64,000 nt of DNA from Kappaphycus alvarezii (lineage: Eukaryota; Rhodophyta; Florideophyceae; Gigartinales; Solieriaceae): the NCBI GenBank assembly GCA_002205965.3, contig NADL03000013.1:434001-498000 (forward strand), read 5' to 3'. Position numbers and translations under genes: made by a program. The notes under the pieces were generated by a model, which saw only the letters and a list, made by a program, of their open reading frames with translations, searched no databases and was not told where the DNA came from. The stretch's first letter is position 1. Each line of letters opens with the position of its first letter. This document shows, in pieces, positions 12,116 to 25,100 of the stretch.

Positions 12116-13256
12116 TTGCGAAACAAGCGCCTGTTCCCATACCATGACATTCACAACCTTTGTTCCTTCTCTTCCTCTCTCCTGCCGCTTTTCCAACCCT
12201 CTTTGGCAACCACAGCACCACATCACTCCCTCCCCTCTCCCTCCTCCGTCTCATATCTCCACGCTTACCATGAAAAGAAAAATCCAAGTCCAAGTCTCAA
12301 AAAGCCAGGCCCAAAGCGCGCGGGTTTTCAATGCTCGACACTCCCCGCTTCAACTTCACTGGAAAACTTCGCCCGGCCTAGTCTCCGAACGTCGCAAAGT
12401 TCCACTCTCCATTCCGCACCGGACTATGCCAAAACCGGACTTCCAAAGACTCGCGAGCCTAAGTTTCCTTGGCAAATAACCGCCCTCACCGATGCTGAGG
12501 TCGACAAGATGCGTGTCTCTTGTAGAATGGCTCGCGAAATTCTGGACATTGCCGCCCGTCTTGTCTGTCCTGGCATACTTACAGATGAAATTGACGAGGT
12601 TATTCATCGGGAAATCGTCGCTATGGGCGCCTATCCTTCCCCTTTAAATTACAATTTGTTCCCGAAAAGTTGCTGTACCTCGATCAACGAGGTTATTTGC
12701 CATGGCATACCGGACACTACTGCCCTTGTTGACGGTGATATCATTAATGTTGACGTCACGATTTATTACGACGGTTACCACGGCGACTGTTCCGAAACTT
12801 TCCTCGTCGGCAACGTCGACTCCCGTGGTCGCAAACTTGTCCGCACTACCTACGAAGCCCTCGATGCCGCTATCAACATTTGCAAACCTGGCCTGGCGGT
12901 GAAAGATATTGGCAGCGTCATTGAGAACGTTGCAACACGTGACGGATTTAGCGTCGTGCGCAAACTTTTGTGGCCATGGTGTAAACTCAGTTTTTCACAC
13001 AACACCCAACGTGCTTCATTTCGCAACAACGAACCCGCAGGCGTTTTCAAGCCTAATGTCACATTTACATCGAGCCCATGCTGAATGAGGGCAGCCCAAG
13101 AAGCATCACATGGCCGGACGAATGGACTGCTACAGTGGATGGAAAACGCAGTGCCCAGTTGAGCACACCCTATTGATCACTGATGACGGCGTGGAGAGGT
13201 TGACAGCTAAACTAGACACAAGCCCCAAGTTTTTCTGGAAGAATGAGCTTCACTAG
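12116..13256 (+). CDS. MAP1: Type I methionine aminopeptidase with N-terminal targeting extension
   Basis: Removes the initiator methionine from nascent proteins using two metal ions. After about 120 residues of Ser/Pro/Arg-rich leader, the pita-bread domain starts near 'ALTDAEVDKMRVSCRMAREI'. Visible family motifs are 'NLFPKSCCTSINEVICHGIPD', metal-ligand Asp residues in 'INVDVTIYYDGYHGDCSETF', then, in shifted frames, 'CGHGVNSVFHTTPNV' (ligand His), 'FKPNVTFT-IEPMLNEG' (ligand Glu) and 'EHTLLITDDGVERLT' (last Glu). A first frame break near 12968 makes the plain open frame end early at 13084. Three further 1-nt breaks (about 13020, 13068 and 13159) restore the family sequence to a TAG at 13256. 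The length without the leader fits the family. The start is uncertain: 12116 is the longest in-frame start, and a second leader-like reading starts near 12143. The leader suggests plastid or mitochondrial targeting. Convergent with the Oxa1-like gene. Confidence 0.85.
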
Positions 13257-13428
13257 GTAGCACTGGCATCTGGTTTCGACACGTTCCATGTCTTGTAAAC
13301 TTGCGACTTCCCAAACTACTCATTACCGCAGCCGCGACGTGACCTAGGTATCACTCCCCTTTCTGATAACAGCAATGTACGCTGTCCATCCCTGTCATCC
13401 TCCCTGATCACGGCTTCCAGTGCTATGC

Positions 13429-14521
13429 TCACTCTCCCCGCCACCTTTCCCGTTCCAATAGCCTGTTTACATCCCTCTGCAACTTTTCATCGACTGTTCT
13501 TCCAGGGAACCTCTGCAGCATTGCCCTTTGCACGTACTCCAACTCTCTCCTCACCTTCTCCACCGCCATTTTTCGTTCCTTCCCAGGACCATTGGTCGCC
13601 CCATGCTCGCCATATCTTGCTTAGTCATCAGACCGATCGCTCCCCTCACTTTCCGTCTCTGCAACATCCACCGCTGCAACATTGTCACGCACCCATTGCC
13701 GAACACAACAGTATGACTCCATGATGGTAAATCCATAGTGACTGACAAACTCGCTATCTCGAAATCACTTGAAATAAACTACCTATCCACTCGCCACGAC
13801 TCGCCATTACGCGTTCCATTACCCGATCGCCAATTTGCCTGTCTGCGGGTGGCTAGCCGCCGGATTTTTCAGCCATAGTTGCGACAGTAGTACGAGAATC
13901 TAGATTCCATACATCCATAATGCTGTAGTCGCAATGGGTAACGCGGCAAACGGTCCGCAAGGTGAGGTCCGGAAACCAAAGCAAGCCACCTGTTTCCATT
14001 CTTGAGTTTGAAGTGCGGCTAATTGACGCACACCCATGGAGGCTGTGACAACGAGCGGGATGTGAAAAAAGAAGATCCCACCGGAAAGATACCATGGAAG
14101 GTACCTGCTGAACGCAAGGCGAGGTTTAGACACGTAGACGACGAAGTGGTGTATTTTGAAGAAGGGAGCCAGGGGTTGGCGTAGCGACAAAGGCTTGAAT
14201 GCGAGGAAGTTCGCGAAAGCGCAAGGGAATAGAGCGGAAATGTGAAGGTGGTGGAGAGTAAGTGGAGAGAGGGAAGAAGAAACGAACGGAGAGGGAGGAG
14301 AGAAGAATGGTTGTTGACCAGGGGAAAAGGCTCGGATCGAGGGAAGAAGGGTGCGAATGGAAAGTTTTGGTAGATGAGCACCAGTTGAGAGATGAGGGCA
14401 GACGTTGATAATGAACGGCGGGGGGTATGGGAGAGGATTGCTGACCGTCGAAAGTGGAAAGGGAGCGGGGGCGATAAGGGGGCGACGGGAGACGGGAAAG
14501 ACTGCGGCAGCGGGAAATCAT
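13429..14521 (-). CDS. OXA1: Oxa1/Cox18/YidC-family membrane insertase (frameshifted)
   Basis: Inserts proteins into the inner mitochondrial or thylakoid membrane. Read on minus with about five 1-nt frame breaks: an Arg/Ser-rich leader from 14521; a first membrane segment with 'PWSTTILLSSLSVRFFFPLS', fitting the family's 'PWW.ti...t..lR....Pl'; 'FFFHIPLVVTASMGVRQLAAL', the 'P.f.s...alR.ma' block; then in another frame 'METGGLLWFPDLTL', the near-diagnostic 'tgG.lWF.DLt' motif; 'PFAALPIATTAL', the 'DPy..LPi' block; and 'TMLQRWMLQRRKVRGAIGL', the last-helix block 'l.Q...lR...vr..lgl'. A charged tail (EKVRRELEYVQRAM, then LLERERWRGE) runs to a TGA at 13429-13431. No single frame covers the protein. 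The N-terminal half shows only the general pattern. The WFPDLT form fits mitochondrial Oxa1/Cox18 at least as well as plastid Alb3. Confidence 0.62.
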
Positions 14522-14662
14522 AAGTAGATCTCTCTTTAATGTTCAAGGGACATGGGGGATGTCAAGGCTTCCGGCACAAGCAGACGGCAAGGAGGGATGA
14601 TCAAGATGGCCATCAAGAAATGACTTCTGTGGAATGCTGGGATTTGCATACTGTACAGTTGT

Positions 14663-14708
14663 ATGGAAGTACTGTACTGTACAGTACAGTACAGTACCGT
14701 ACTTCCAT
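14663..14708. promoter_or_regulatory. 46-bp near-perfect palindrome built of GTACAGTAC units
   Basis: Arms ATGGAAGTAC and GTACTTCCAT enclose alternating TGTACTGTACAGTACAGTAC units with one mismatch. It lies about 140 bp upstream of the Oxa1-like start and close to the left edge of the pogo-like element, so it could be promoter-linked or a transposon terminus. The same TACNGTA family occurs upstream of the other host genes. Confidence 0.55.
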
Positions 14709-14879
14709 AAAATGTAATGGAGCCGGTTACCCTTCCCTAATAGTTCAATTTGGGACAGAGGTTGATTTAGGACAGTTTCGCGCCAAAACAAAGAAGCGAA
14801 ACACTTCTATTGCTGAACAGAACATGGCCATTCTTTTTTCTCTGCTCTCCTAACCACTGGGACGATTTTGGAGCTCTAA

Positions 14880-16605
14880 TAGCTCAACGAAAAGCCAGGA
14901 GTCCCAAAATTCCCGAATCAATGGGCCGTCAGACGAGAAAAAAAAAACTTAGAACGAAGAAGCGCGACGAAGGCAGCAAAGGTCGAAAAGAAGCTGTCAA
15001 ACTAATCAAGAAAGACCGCTTTTATGTTCGTCACATCTCGAATATGGCGGGAGTCCCGAAAACCACAGTCGGTACTTTGAAGAAACTCCTGCGCTCAAAA
15101 GACCAGGCCGCCTTAGACCAAATGTTAGACAAAGCATCTCATGCTGGTCGAAACACAGTACTTACCAAAGATGAAGAAAACAAGATCGTAGCAGGATAAA
15201 GGAGGCAGCGTCAGGAGGTTTCGCAATTGGTGTGGATGGCGTGAAAGATATGATGTGCCGTATTGCTGCAGGGGGCCGGTTGGGTGGAAAAATGGGGTTT
15301 CGTCCGATGATGCAGTGAGGGCCTTTCGTTCTAGAAACAGAGATATTACCTACAGAAAAGCAGAGAGCAAAGAGCAAGCGAAACTACGATCTGAGAACTT
15401 TCCACACGTCAATAGATTCTTATAGATATTGAAAAAAAATCTCTCGGATAAGCATGAAGGACTCTTACGCAATCCTCATCGTATCATTTATATAGATGAA
15501 ACGAAAGTTGACGCCAAATATGGAAAAAAACTCAAATCTTTCACTGCAGCAGACTCCCACCATGGCGGATTCGTGGAGAAACGACGTGTTACTGTAATAG
15601 CCAATAAATAACTGCTCTCCTGGTTGAAACTGCCTCAGTACTTATTTCTCCTCCCTTCTTTATCATAGAAGCTAAGCGCATGGACTAGCGCCGGTGGCCC
15701 CAATAAGGGGGTCTTTCGGCTATGAGATTTCAGGGATTTGTGCCAAGTACACGAAGCCAAACTGGCTTCCTAGCGGAACTGTTACTAAGTGTTCAGAAAA
15801 TGGCTCGATGGAGAAGCCAATTTTTGTTGCAGCAGTGACACATATGAACAATTTTGTCCGCCGGTTCGTGCCAAGCGAAACATACATTTTGTGCTTGGAT
15901 GGACATTCCTCCCGAAGGGTATTTAATTGGTGGGAGAATGCATCAGCAGTGGATGTGAAGCTGTGATACAGCCTGCTAACACGTTCCACTTCTTATGACC
16001 ATGTGACCAGACGATCAACCAACAATTAAGAAAGGAATGTGGGAGCTTCGTGACTCTTTTCGTCGTTTAGGAACTCTTGACACACGCCAGGTTAATTTAA
16101 ATCTTGCATGCATCCATGCCTACGAAACCATTACTTCAGTCCACATTACAAACGCTTTCAAAGTGACTGGTGAGTTTCCTTTTCAGGCGACTTTGCCGAA
16201 AGATTCAAGAGATCGCAAGATGGTTGTAGGGATAGGGCAGAGGAGGAGAGGAAAAAACTAGATGCTGCGGGGCCTGCCTCGCGAATAGCTTCGGTACGTC
16301 AGCGATGCAGTGATAGTGGCGCTTTGAAGGAAGCAAGAAAGATTGTAAACGGCACTCTTGCTCCCTCGCAAACGATACAGCAACTAAGCATCATCCTTAA
16401 GAACTCAGAGACCTTTAACTCGATCCTGATGGGCGTTACACCATCTTCGTATGTGCTGCTACAGCCCGAAGCGCGAACCGGAAGGCGTATAACACGTTTG
16501 ATGCAGGTGCAACTTCGAAGTGTGTAGCCATAGGTGAAGTATTTCGAACAGCATCGTCGCAAAGAGGCTGAAGAAGTTGAAGCTGAGCGAGCCAAAAAAC
16601 GCTGA
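14880..16605 (+). mobile_element. Pogo-like (DDE_1) transposon, degraded transposase
   Basis: A basic N-terminus (from about 14921) precedes a helix-turn-helix 'KDRFYVRHISNMAGVPKTTV'. Downstream, in alternating frames, are 'HRIIYIDETKVDAKYG' (first Asp), 'ETYILCLDGHSSRRVFNWW' (second Asp in the typical LDGHSSH context, about 15880-15930) and 'IQPANTFHFL-PCDQTINQQ', corresponding to the family's 'lPphtsH.lQPlD..v' third-Asp block (about 15965-16025). A charged coiled-coil-like tail with 'RRKEAEEVEAERAKKR' ends near 16605. At least six frame breaks or stops make it inactive as read. Assigned to pogo/Tigger rather than Tc1 because of the LDGHSSH and PCDQ pair. Confidence 0.72.
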
Positions 16606-17730
16606 AGCTAAGCAGTGGGCTGTGGAACTAGGTCGCGTAGTAGAGAGAGATGTCAGAAAGAGCTGTCAGTTACGAGGAGAGTAAAAAGGAGGAAAATCAC
16701 GCGGTGGCTCAAAGTGTCTCCTTCCACTGCGAACATTTCAGTTTGCAGCTTTGGTTGCAGTGAACTGGTAATTGAGGCAGAAGGAATAGGGAGGAACCGT
16801 GATGGCGTCCAAAACTAGCCCGTTTTTGGAGAGCTTGAGCTTCTATAGTGAACTTCACTAAAAAGAAAAGAACAAGAGTGGAAAGCACTTTGTTAGTATT
16901 TGTTTGAGTGCAGTCTGGACCGCCATCGTGTGCCGAGAACGCTAGTGAAACGAAATCAGAGTATAGAACAGTTCTCGGTAATTTCATAATTTAATCTTTG
17001 CCAGGTGTCCCAAATTGAGTCGTTGGGGAAGAGTAGCATGTGCCGCTGACCCAAAATGTGTGTGCATAGTGTTGGTTGCTCCTGAAGGGTCACTAAAAAT
17101 CTGGTCTTTTCGTCTACTTGTATGATGCTTTTTGTTCTGAGTTTTCTATTTTGTCAGCTACTGTACTCTAGAGTTTTTTTTGTTATGTTCTACAGCATTT
17201 TAGTTATTTTAATTATTGTCGGCCTCTCGGCGTGTGGCTCTGGAACGGTCGGCCACACCCGCGATTTCCATATAAACAGTGTTGGTCGTTGGTAGAAGGG
17301 GGGACGGAGAGACAGGACAAAACGACAGAAACCCCCCCTCCTAGTGTCTATTCGACCATGAAATGTACTCAATTGAGTACAAATTTTTGCAAAAACGGAA
17401 AAACTAAAAATTTCAATAAATATTGCTTTGAAATCATGAAAAGTGAATAAATTTTAACCAGTCATAGCAGGCCAGCGTACAGTAGCAGAAATTCTTTGCT
17501 CTGTACAAGGTCAATAAAGTCTATCAATGGATTTTGAAAATGTACTCGATGTCAAATGTGTTCAATTGAGTACATTTTTCGAATGGACACTAGCGTCGCC
17601 AACACGCTTTTTAATTTTTTCCCCTTCCGACCTTATCATAGTACTATTATGGACCTCTTCCTCTGGAGTGAATTCCGTCGCTTATAACGGAAACAGCGAT
17701 GTGAACAAGTTCTTTTTCTTCTACGAAATG
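16606..17730. other. Interval between pogo-like and Ty3 elements
   Basis: No gene recognised. Contains a TATATA-poor but promoter-like stretch (TATAAAC near 17271), the short palindrome TGTACTCAATTGAGTACA at 17364-17381 with a partial repeat near 17560, and AATAAAG at 17512 followed by CAATGG. This may be the 5' LTR and leader of the downstream Ty3 element, but no matching 3' copy was found. Confidence 0.35.
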
Positions 17731-17732
17731 TT

Positions 17733-20700
17733 GTGATGGCCGAGAAGTCCAGTCAGGAGAAGGCAATATCCTTCCTTGGATACCTAGAAGGCCCCACGTT
17801 CGAATTCTACTACTATTCCTTCGTCGTCCAAGGAGATTTGATCGAAGATGCCAAGAACTACGCCGTTGTCATGGAGAATTCTTCTTCGGATATTTCGCTG
17901 AGGAAGCAGAGCCTCAAGACATCATCCGTCAAGCACTGGAAATCGGCCTCGAGACTGAAGACTCTCCGAAATACTTGAAGAAATCGGAGCGGTTGTACGA
18001 GAAGGCAGGTTTCGATAGTATTGCAAGATTCGGATTAATAAAGACTGCTCCATGTAGACATGATAATTTGCAGCAGTTCTTGTCTTTCGGAGGGCCGAAG
18101 CATTACGCGGATCTAGTGAAGGCTTTAAAGGACTTTCACGCGAATCGAATTGCGTTTTTCGGATCCTCGCCTCAAGTTATGGAAATGACGCCAGCAAAGC
18201 TCTTTGTTCGTCCCGATGCTCGCTCAAGAAACATCAAGGATAATGTGGATGCCCTTGCTGAGGACCTATATCGCCTCACACTTCTCGTTAAGCAGAAAAA
18301 GATAAATTCCGACATAGTCGCAGGAACCGGTTCGTCAGCTCAGGGGGTAAATGCTCCTAAATTGTGCTCTTATTGTCGCCAACCCGGCCAAGGAGGATCT
18401 ATATGCAAGAATAATCCTCACCGAGATCATTATTGCACCTTTTGCGGCCGATTAGGGCATTCTGAGGCTACATGCTGGACTGCGGCTATAATTAAGGATT
18501 CCGGTGCTTCGGAAGATCACGAAAGGAAATAAGAACCTCGAGTAGCAGATCATGTCAACGTTGTCCGTGAAAACCCGTCGGATAATGATCAAGAAATCGA
18601 AGAGATCTTCAACGCGACGAAGAGAACTGCTGAAGGAGAAGCTTTGCCGAAAAAACCTCGTCAAGAAGATCACGGGGGAAATATGTTATTACGTCTAGTG
18701 CATAATCCGCAAAAAGACGAATAATTTCGCTCGTTCGCCTGCAGAATAATTCCTTGTTTCGGGCCGAAGAAGAAGCAAAAGAAGAACAAAAAAGGAACGA
18801 TGTGTTCGAACAAGCTCCAAGAATACGTCGGAAAGTATGAAGTTGTCGCTGAGCTTTCAAATGCAAACTGGGGGGTCAAGTTCTGTCTGTTTTTTCGAGA
18901 TGATGCCGACGGAGCCGCGAAGATAATGAGAAGGCTGCTAGGAAAGAATAATATGCCCAGAATTGCCGTCTTTGCTGATAAAGGGCCACGCTTGATGCGA
19001 ATAGTGCAGCTCAAAGTTTATGGCACGGAAGCATGGGCGCTTTTAGAATCTGGAGCAGTACAGGACGTGATGTCCGCGGAGTTATCTCGACGCCCCTACC
19101 TGTCGCCAAACTACACGTCCAAGAAAATTGACGTCGCGAACGGAGATAGCATTTCCTGCGTCGGGTCGTTGCTCAAGTTTCCCACCACTTTTGGGGACCA
19201 AGCGCTCAAGCTAGACTACCTGATTGTGGAGAAGTCGCCATTTGATCTAATTATTGGTCCCCCAACTCTCACGGCCATGCGAGCAAATTTGGACTTCGGG
19301 ACCCAAATCGTTCGTCTACACATGGTTCGGAAGAAATTGTACTGCCTTTGTAGTCCGATAAAAAAGCCGCTGAAAAGCAGCTGATGAGGGGTGAAGAGAT
19401 TCGAACGCCTGGCGAGACTTCACCTCCGACTCTGACGTGGCCCCGACTCCGTCGACACTTCAGGAGAAGAACTGCTCCTGGAGATCAGGAAAAACATTTA
19501 CAAGAGCCCTAGAAACTCTGATAAAGAACTAGCCGATAGTATATGCAGCCATCGTCGAAAAAGGAGGCGAAAAAACGAGAGGGAGGAGATGAAAGGGCAC
19601 TTCGAGCCCGTCTTGCTCATCTTCCTGAAGAAACACAGGAAAGCGTAAATAGCTCACTCCGTGACACTGAAATAGTTGCATGGACGATCAAGGAGCTCCG
19701 CGTCGCATCAGTACCGACGAAACATGGATTAGAAGCTGAAGAAAGACACCACTATCTACCGAGGGCTCGCCTAATATCTCCGCGCCAAAACGAAATCGCT
19801 CGCAAGGAGATAGACAACATGCTTGATGCAGGAATCATCTCTCCAGCTTCTTTATACCGGTTATTTGCTGTCCTAACTGTGACAAAGAAGGACAGCAAGC
19901 CCCTCTTCTTTGTGGGCTACCGTGCGCTGAACCGATGAATGAAGGCTGACCGCTGGCCGTTGCCCAAGATCGAAGAAATATTCGACGAATTGAAGGGAAG
20001 CTCCGTCTTTACAACCCTGGACCTCCTCGCAGGTTATTGGCAGATCCGCATGAGCGAATAATGCAAAGAAATGACTACTTTCGTACGCCGCTTCTGCACA
20101 TTCAAGCTCGAGGTGATGCCCTTTGGCCTGATTAACGCGCTGTCTACATTCCAGCGAATGATGGATTACATCTTGAGAGATATATACCATTCGCTCGAGT
20201 ATATGTGGATGACGTTGTTGCGTTCTCCAACAAGATCGAGGATCATTTTATACCCCTTCGCATCGTTTTCGAAGCTATTGGAAAGGCCTTACTCAAGTTA
20301 AAAATCACGAAGTGTGCCTTTGCGAGGCCTGATGTCAAGCTTCTCGGTCATTGAGCTGAAAAAGAAGGATTATTGTCGCTCAAGAGACGATAAGTATCAT
20401 TAAGGAGGCACTAGTGCTAAAAAAACACGACTGAACTGCGGAGTTTCCTCGGCTTAGCCGGTTATTATCGCCTTTTTATGAAGTATTTCGCGGGCATTTC
20501 TGCCGCTCTTCATGCCCCAACTTCTGGGAACAAGAATTTCAGCTGGACAGTAGAAATTCTGGAAGCGTTCGAGGCGCTAAAAGAGAAACTCACATCCCCA
20601 CCGCCGCTGGTCCAGCGTGGTGGAAACGGATGCCTCAAGTGTCGCGTGGGAGCAGTGCTTGCTCAGAAGAAAGACGATGGAAAAATACACTGTGTGCAAT

Positions 20701-22130
20701 ATACAAGTCGCACCATGAACTCCGCCGAGCGGAGTTATTCCGCGTGCGAAAGGGAAGCTCTTGCAGTCACCTTGGCACTTAGGAAGTTCCGAGTGTATTT
20801 GCTTTCAACGGAAGCCTCAAACTCATAACTTACCATAAGGCACTTCAGTACCCCTTTAAAAAGAGCGACGTCCACGAAAGATTGGCACTATGGCTAGACT
20901 TTCTAGCTGAATACGAGGTTGAGGGGTAATTTCGTCCGGGCACGAGGAATGGAGCTGCCGACTATCTTTCACGCGTGCTGCATGAAAGGCTCGGAGGCGC
21001 CCCAAATGTAGACGAAGGAGACCTTGTTGGTACGGTTATCTCTGTGTGTTCTTCCGAGACTCCTGTTATAGAACCATATTTGGTTGATGCCGCTCGCTAC
21101 ATCGAGGAAAAATATTCAAGAACAAGATACGTCTAAGCGCCGCGCGATAAAACGCGCCGCAAAACACTTCAATGGTGTGGGAAGTAAAACTGCTGAAGCG
21201 TATGAAGAATGGCCTCCGCGCTATCCTTACAATCAAATACAGGTCCGGGATTCTCAAGACATTCCACGAAGAAGTGGACACTGGTATAGGGAGACAACAA
21301 AGAAATTCGTTATCGACCGATATTGGTGCCTTCAAGTCCACTGGGACGTTCGACTACGCCAAAAGCTAAAGCTGTGAGGGGTTTCAAAAGGCCAAGCCCT
21401 TGATACCTTATCGAACTACGCTGAGCATTCCGCTCACTAATTTCTTCGAAACCTACTCTATAAACTTCGCTGGACCCTTCCCCAGGTCGAAAGTGGGAAA
21501 AATTTCCTTATCGCCATCGAGCATCTGACGGGCTGTTCAATTCCACCGCAACGGAGAACAGAATCCGCAGAAGTCGTTAAAGCATTTACGGAAAAGGAGA
21601 TCATTTATCTTTTTGATCCCCGAAAACCGTCGTATCTGACAATGCTGATGTCTTACCAACGCTACACTTGTCAATTTATGAAGAAGAATGGAGTCCAGTG
21701 GAGCACCGTTCTGGCCATGCTGCTGATGTCAAATATTTCGAGCCGAAGGGATGGTGCGCACTATAAAAATGAATTAAAGAATATTGTGATCGGACAAGGA
21801 TCAGACTGGGAACAGTGGCTTCCTCAAGTTCTTTATGGCTAACGCCGCCGACGATTGGAACTGGTGCCTCCCCGCTCGATCTCATGTTCGAAAGTACGGT
21901 ACCGCGCATAGATCCGTCTGACCCTGTTTGTTATAAAAATCCTTCAGAGGAGCATCGCCGGCTGGAGATGCTGGCTACCTTAGCAATTCGCGCAAGGAGG
22001 GTCGATATGCAAGTGAATCGGCTCGCTAGGGAAGGTGGGGCCGTAGAACCCAAAATTTCAATACTGGAAACTGGGTTTTGGTCGCACATGGGAAAGCACT
22101 AAGGTCCACGACTAGGTGACCGGCTTTCAA
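17733..22130 (+). mobile_element. Ty3/gypsy retrotransposon (gag-pol, degraded)
   Basis: Domains follow the Ty3 order on the plus strand over many frames. Gag (17733-18532) ends in two zinc-knuckle-like motifs, 'CSYCRQPGQGGSIC' and 'CTFCGRLGHSEATC'. The protease block is 'AWALLESGAVQDVMS' near 19030, with Glu in place of the usual catalytic Asp. The reverse transcriptase shows 'GYRALNR-MKADRWPLPKIEEI' (about 19910-19980), 'LDLLAGYWQIRM', 'VMPFGLINALSTFQRMM' and an intact YVDD box at 20202-20213 in another frame. RNase H has 'TSRTMNSAERSYSACEREALAV' (about 20710-20770). The integrase shows 'FAGPFPRSKVGKNFL' and, in a shifted frame, 'VVSDNADV' with the second Asp. At least eight frame breaks or stops are present. 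Flanking LTRs were not identified. Confidence 0.85.
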
Positions 22131-25100
22131 ATCCCGTTTCTTTGGATCGTGTCGAATTTGGAAAGCAGCTCACCCCGGTTACTGGCTAAACCTCTTACGG
22201 GAGTAGGCATTCCCGACGATCTATCCATGCGAGGCGCCTGGTGCCCTACTTTGCGTCCGTTTTTCCTAAAGGATTAATTACTGAAGCTGCCCTACAGGAG
22301 ACGGCCAGTAGATGCCTTATGTTTGCCATTATTTCTTGTTTGTTCCTCCGTCAATTCTTTATCATCTGAATATAAATTGAATTTATCATGTTTTTCAAGA
22401 TCCAGAAAAACTTCTGCTGCAGTATGAAGGCGGCTTGGAAGCAAAACAAAAGGTGTCCGATCAACGGAAGCGGTCAAAGACTGGAAGAATCCGACGAAGG
22501 CGCTTGTCGGTAGAAGAAGACAACGCCGTTACGATTTAGTGAGTAAGGGCCCCCATCTGCCAACTTAGTCCGGTATTCAGTCTTTGCGTAGTTTAATTGC
22601 ATTTGGTAACGTTGCATTACTTTGTTTCTGGATTATGTTGTCTCAATATCTTGGCAAGTGATACTGTGCGTGAATACGTTTGCCTGCCCGTATCGGAGCT
22701 GCCTTCCCTATCAACCCGCGACGTGACTCTCTTCCTCCCGTTGACTTCTTCGCGGTTTACTTGGTTTCGGCATCATAGTGGTCCCCTTACGGATTTTCGG
22801 ATATTTCCAAAGACGTATGAACCCACGCTCGTACTGCAAATCTTCCCCTCAAATGCGGTTTCTTTGAAACCAAACTGGCAAAACCCATAAAATTGGATGC
22901 AGAAGACGTTCTTGAAAGTCAATTTGTATTTGGAAAATTACTTTTAATTTTCTTAAAAAGGCTCCAGAGGGCCCATTACAGTATCTTGACAAGCTAGTTG
23001 TATGTATTACCCCCTCTTTCTGTCCGGGACATTTGCACCTCTTGGGGAGTAATTACACCTCTTGGGGAGGAATTCAACTAGTTTCACGAGCAGCAAAATG
23101 TCCAGCCCATTTAATGAGTACTGAACAAGTTCTTTCAACTCACTGACTGATCGAAACTGTTTCTTGTTTGCGTAAAATTTCGGAGAATGATAGACCATAA
23201 ATTCTCAATTAGTGGTGGGACCATTTGTTTTTCAAAGGGCGGAACGGGATTTCCTGGCTTACGTTCCATCGCCCCCGGTAAGGTCAAAGAGGAATTTTTC
23301 AATTTTAGACTATGCTGACTCTCATTTTATTGCAGTTGGGCTCAGATGAGTTGTCTCGATATGAGTGGATAGATATATGCTGGATGATGTTTTATGCAGG
23401 ACTAATTTGCAACCACTCGGGTTTGACAGGAACGGAAAAGGTGGTATCTGACCTCTATTGGGATAAAAAGCTGTGTATTTGCTGCACCAATTACCTATTG
23501 TTCAAGAGAGCGTGTTTTACTAGATGTGAACAAGATTTTGACACGCGGTTGGGCCAATTCGAAGCCGCAAGCGCTGGAAAACAATACAGTCTCTGAATAT
23601 ATCGTTCGTAAAACCATATTTTAGTACCAGTGAGGCCTAGGCTAAATTATAGACAAAAAAAGTAAAAAATCGATTACAACATATGGAATGAATACTGGTT
23701 CCATCAATCAATCATAAGATCTTCTCCAAAAAACGTTCAGCTAGTGATGGTGTTGAAGCTTCTCATTCGCAGTAGAGAATTGGCCAAGGGGTCGAAGAAG
23801 ATTAAACCAAAGTGATCGGTACCCCCTTGGCACTATTCGCCCAGATTTTTGGCCTAATATTGTGTTCCTCGGGGTATTCTGTGCTTTCTCGAGGGGTGCG
23901 GTGAGGCGAAGCCGACTTTGTTGACCAACAGAGTGATTTGGTCGCCGTAGGGACCATTTCATTCCTTGATTTAAAGGCATTTCATGAGATGGTCTCTGTG
24001 AACGTCCATGTTGTCGGGACACGATGCTCTCGTTTATGGAGCCTTTGGTTCAAACAAACCAACCTGGCAGTAATTTTTGAACCATGTGGAGAAAATGCGG
24101 GTGCTGATCGCCGTCTTCTCAACCTGGCTCGTAACGCAATAAACTTAGCTTTAGGCTCCCATGAGTTTCATGGTATAACGGAAGGCACTTATGCGGCTAT
24201 CAGCAGAAGGGAGTTCCTCGTAAACTGAAGCTTGGACTGCACATCTCAGCTCCTTCTGCGAAATAGGATTATTGGAGTAATATTTGATTGATGTAATACG
24301 GATAAAGTGCAGTAAATGATACTTTCCAACGGCTGAGTAAAAAACGTGCGGATTTGGCTAATTTCCATTTACTACTGCTGGGTGCTTACAAGCAGTGTAT
24401 TTGTGTGGCTCCGCTACTATACTACAAATTTTTCGATACACAAGCTGAAAGAGAAGCAATGTTTGCGGAGACTGCTAAAACTGCGTCATTTGCAAGAGAA
24501 TCGCCCTCACCTTCGAGTACTGCTCCAAGTCCTTGTTCGCTACAAATCAGCTAACTCCGTGATAACATAAAACGCATCTGGGTGCTGATTCCCAAAAGTA
24601 GAGACTGGAATCGGAACAACTCTGCTCCGGGGAGGAAAAATGCCATAAAACCTTACAGTTTTCGTTGTTTCTCAGCGTAGGGGGCTTTGAGGCTCGAAAG
24701 AGGATTGAACGCCCGGATTAGTGAGTTAAAAGGGGCTAGAGTGCTCAAAAATCTTACGTCAAAGTAACTTGTTGCAACAGCGGCTCCTGTTGCTCATACA
24801 CCGGGACTCGTTCTTTCTTGACCTTAGAGCTGAAGCTCAATGCATGCATACTGCGCTGCAGGGGCGAGGTGGTCCTGGCGAAGGATTCGTTCTCTTCCAT
24901 AGCGAACATGGATGAGATGATCACCGTGCTCGTTGATGAATTCTGGAAAGGCTGCTCTAGGACAAGTAATTGCCGGTGGAAGTAGAAATAAATATTTAAC
25001 CAAACAGAGAAACGCCTTTCTCAATTTTTGTATTGAAAAACGCACGGAACACTTTGAACGAATTTTTTTTGTAAATAAGTGGTCTCTCCCAACGCGAACG

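Noticed and set aside
22131-22560. 3' LTR of the 17.7-22.1 kb Ty3 element
   Set aside because: I could not match it to any sequence upstream of gag; no paired terminal repeat seen.
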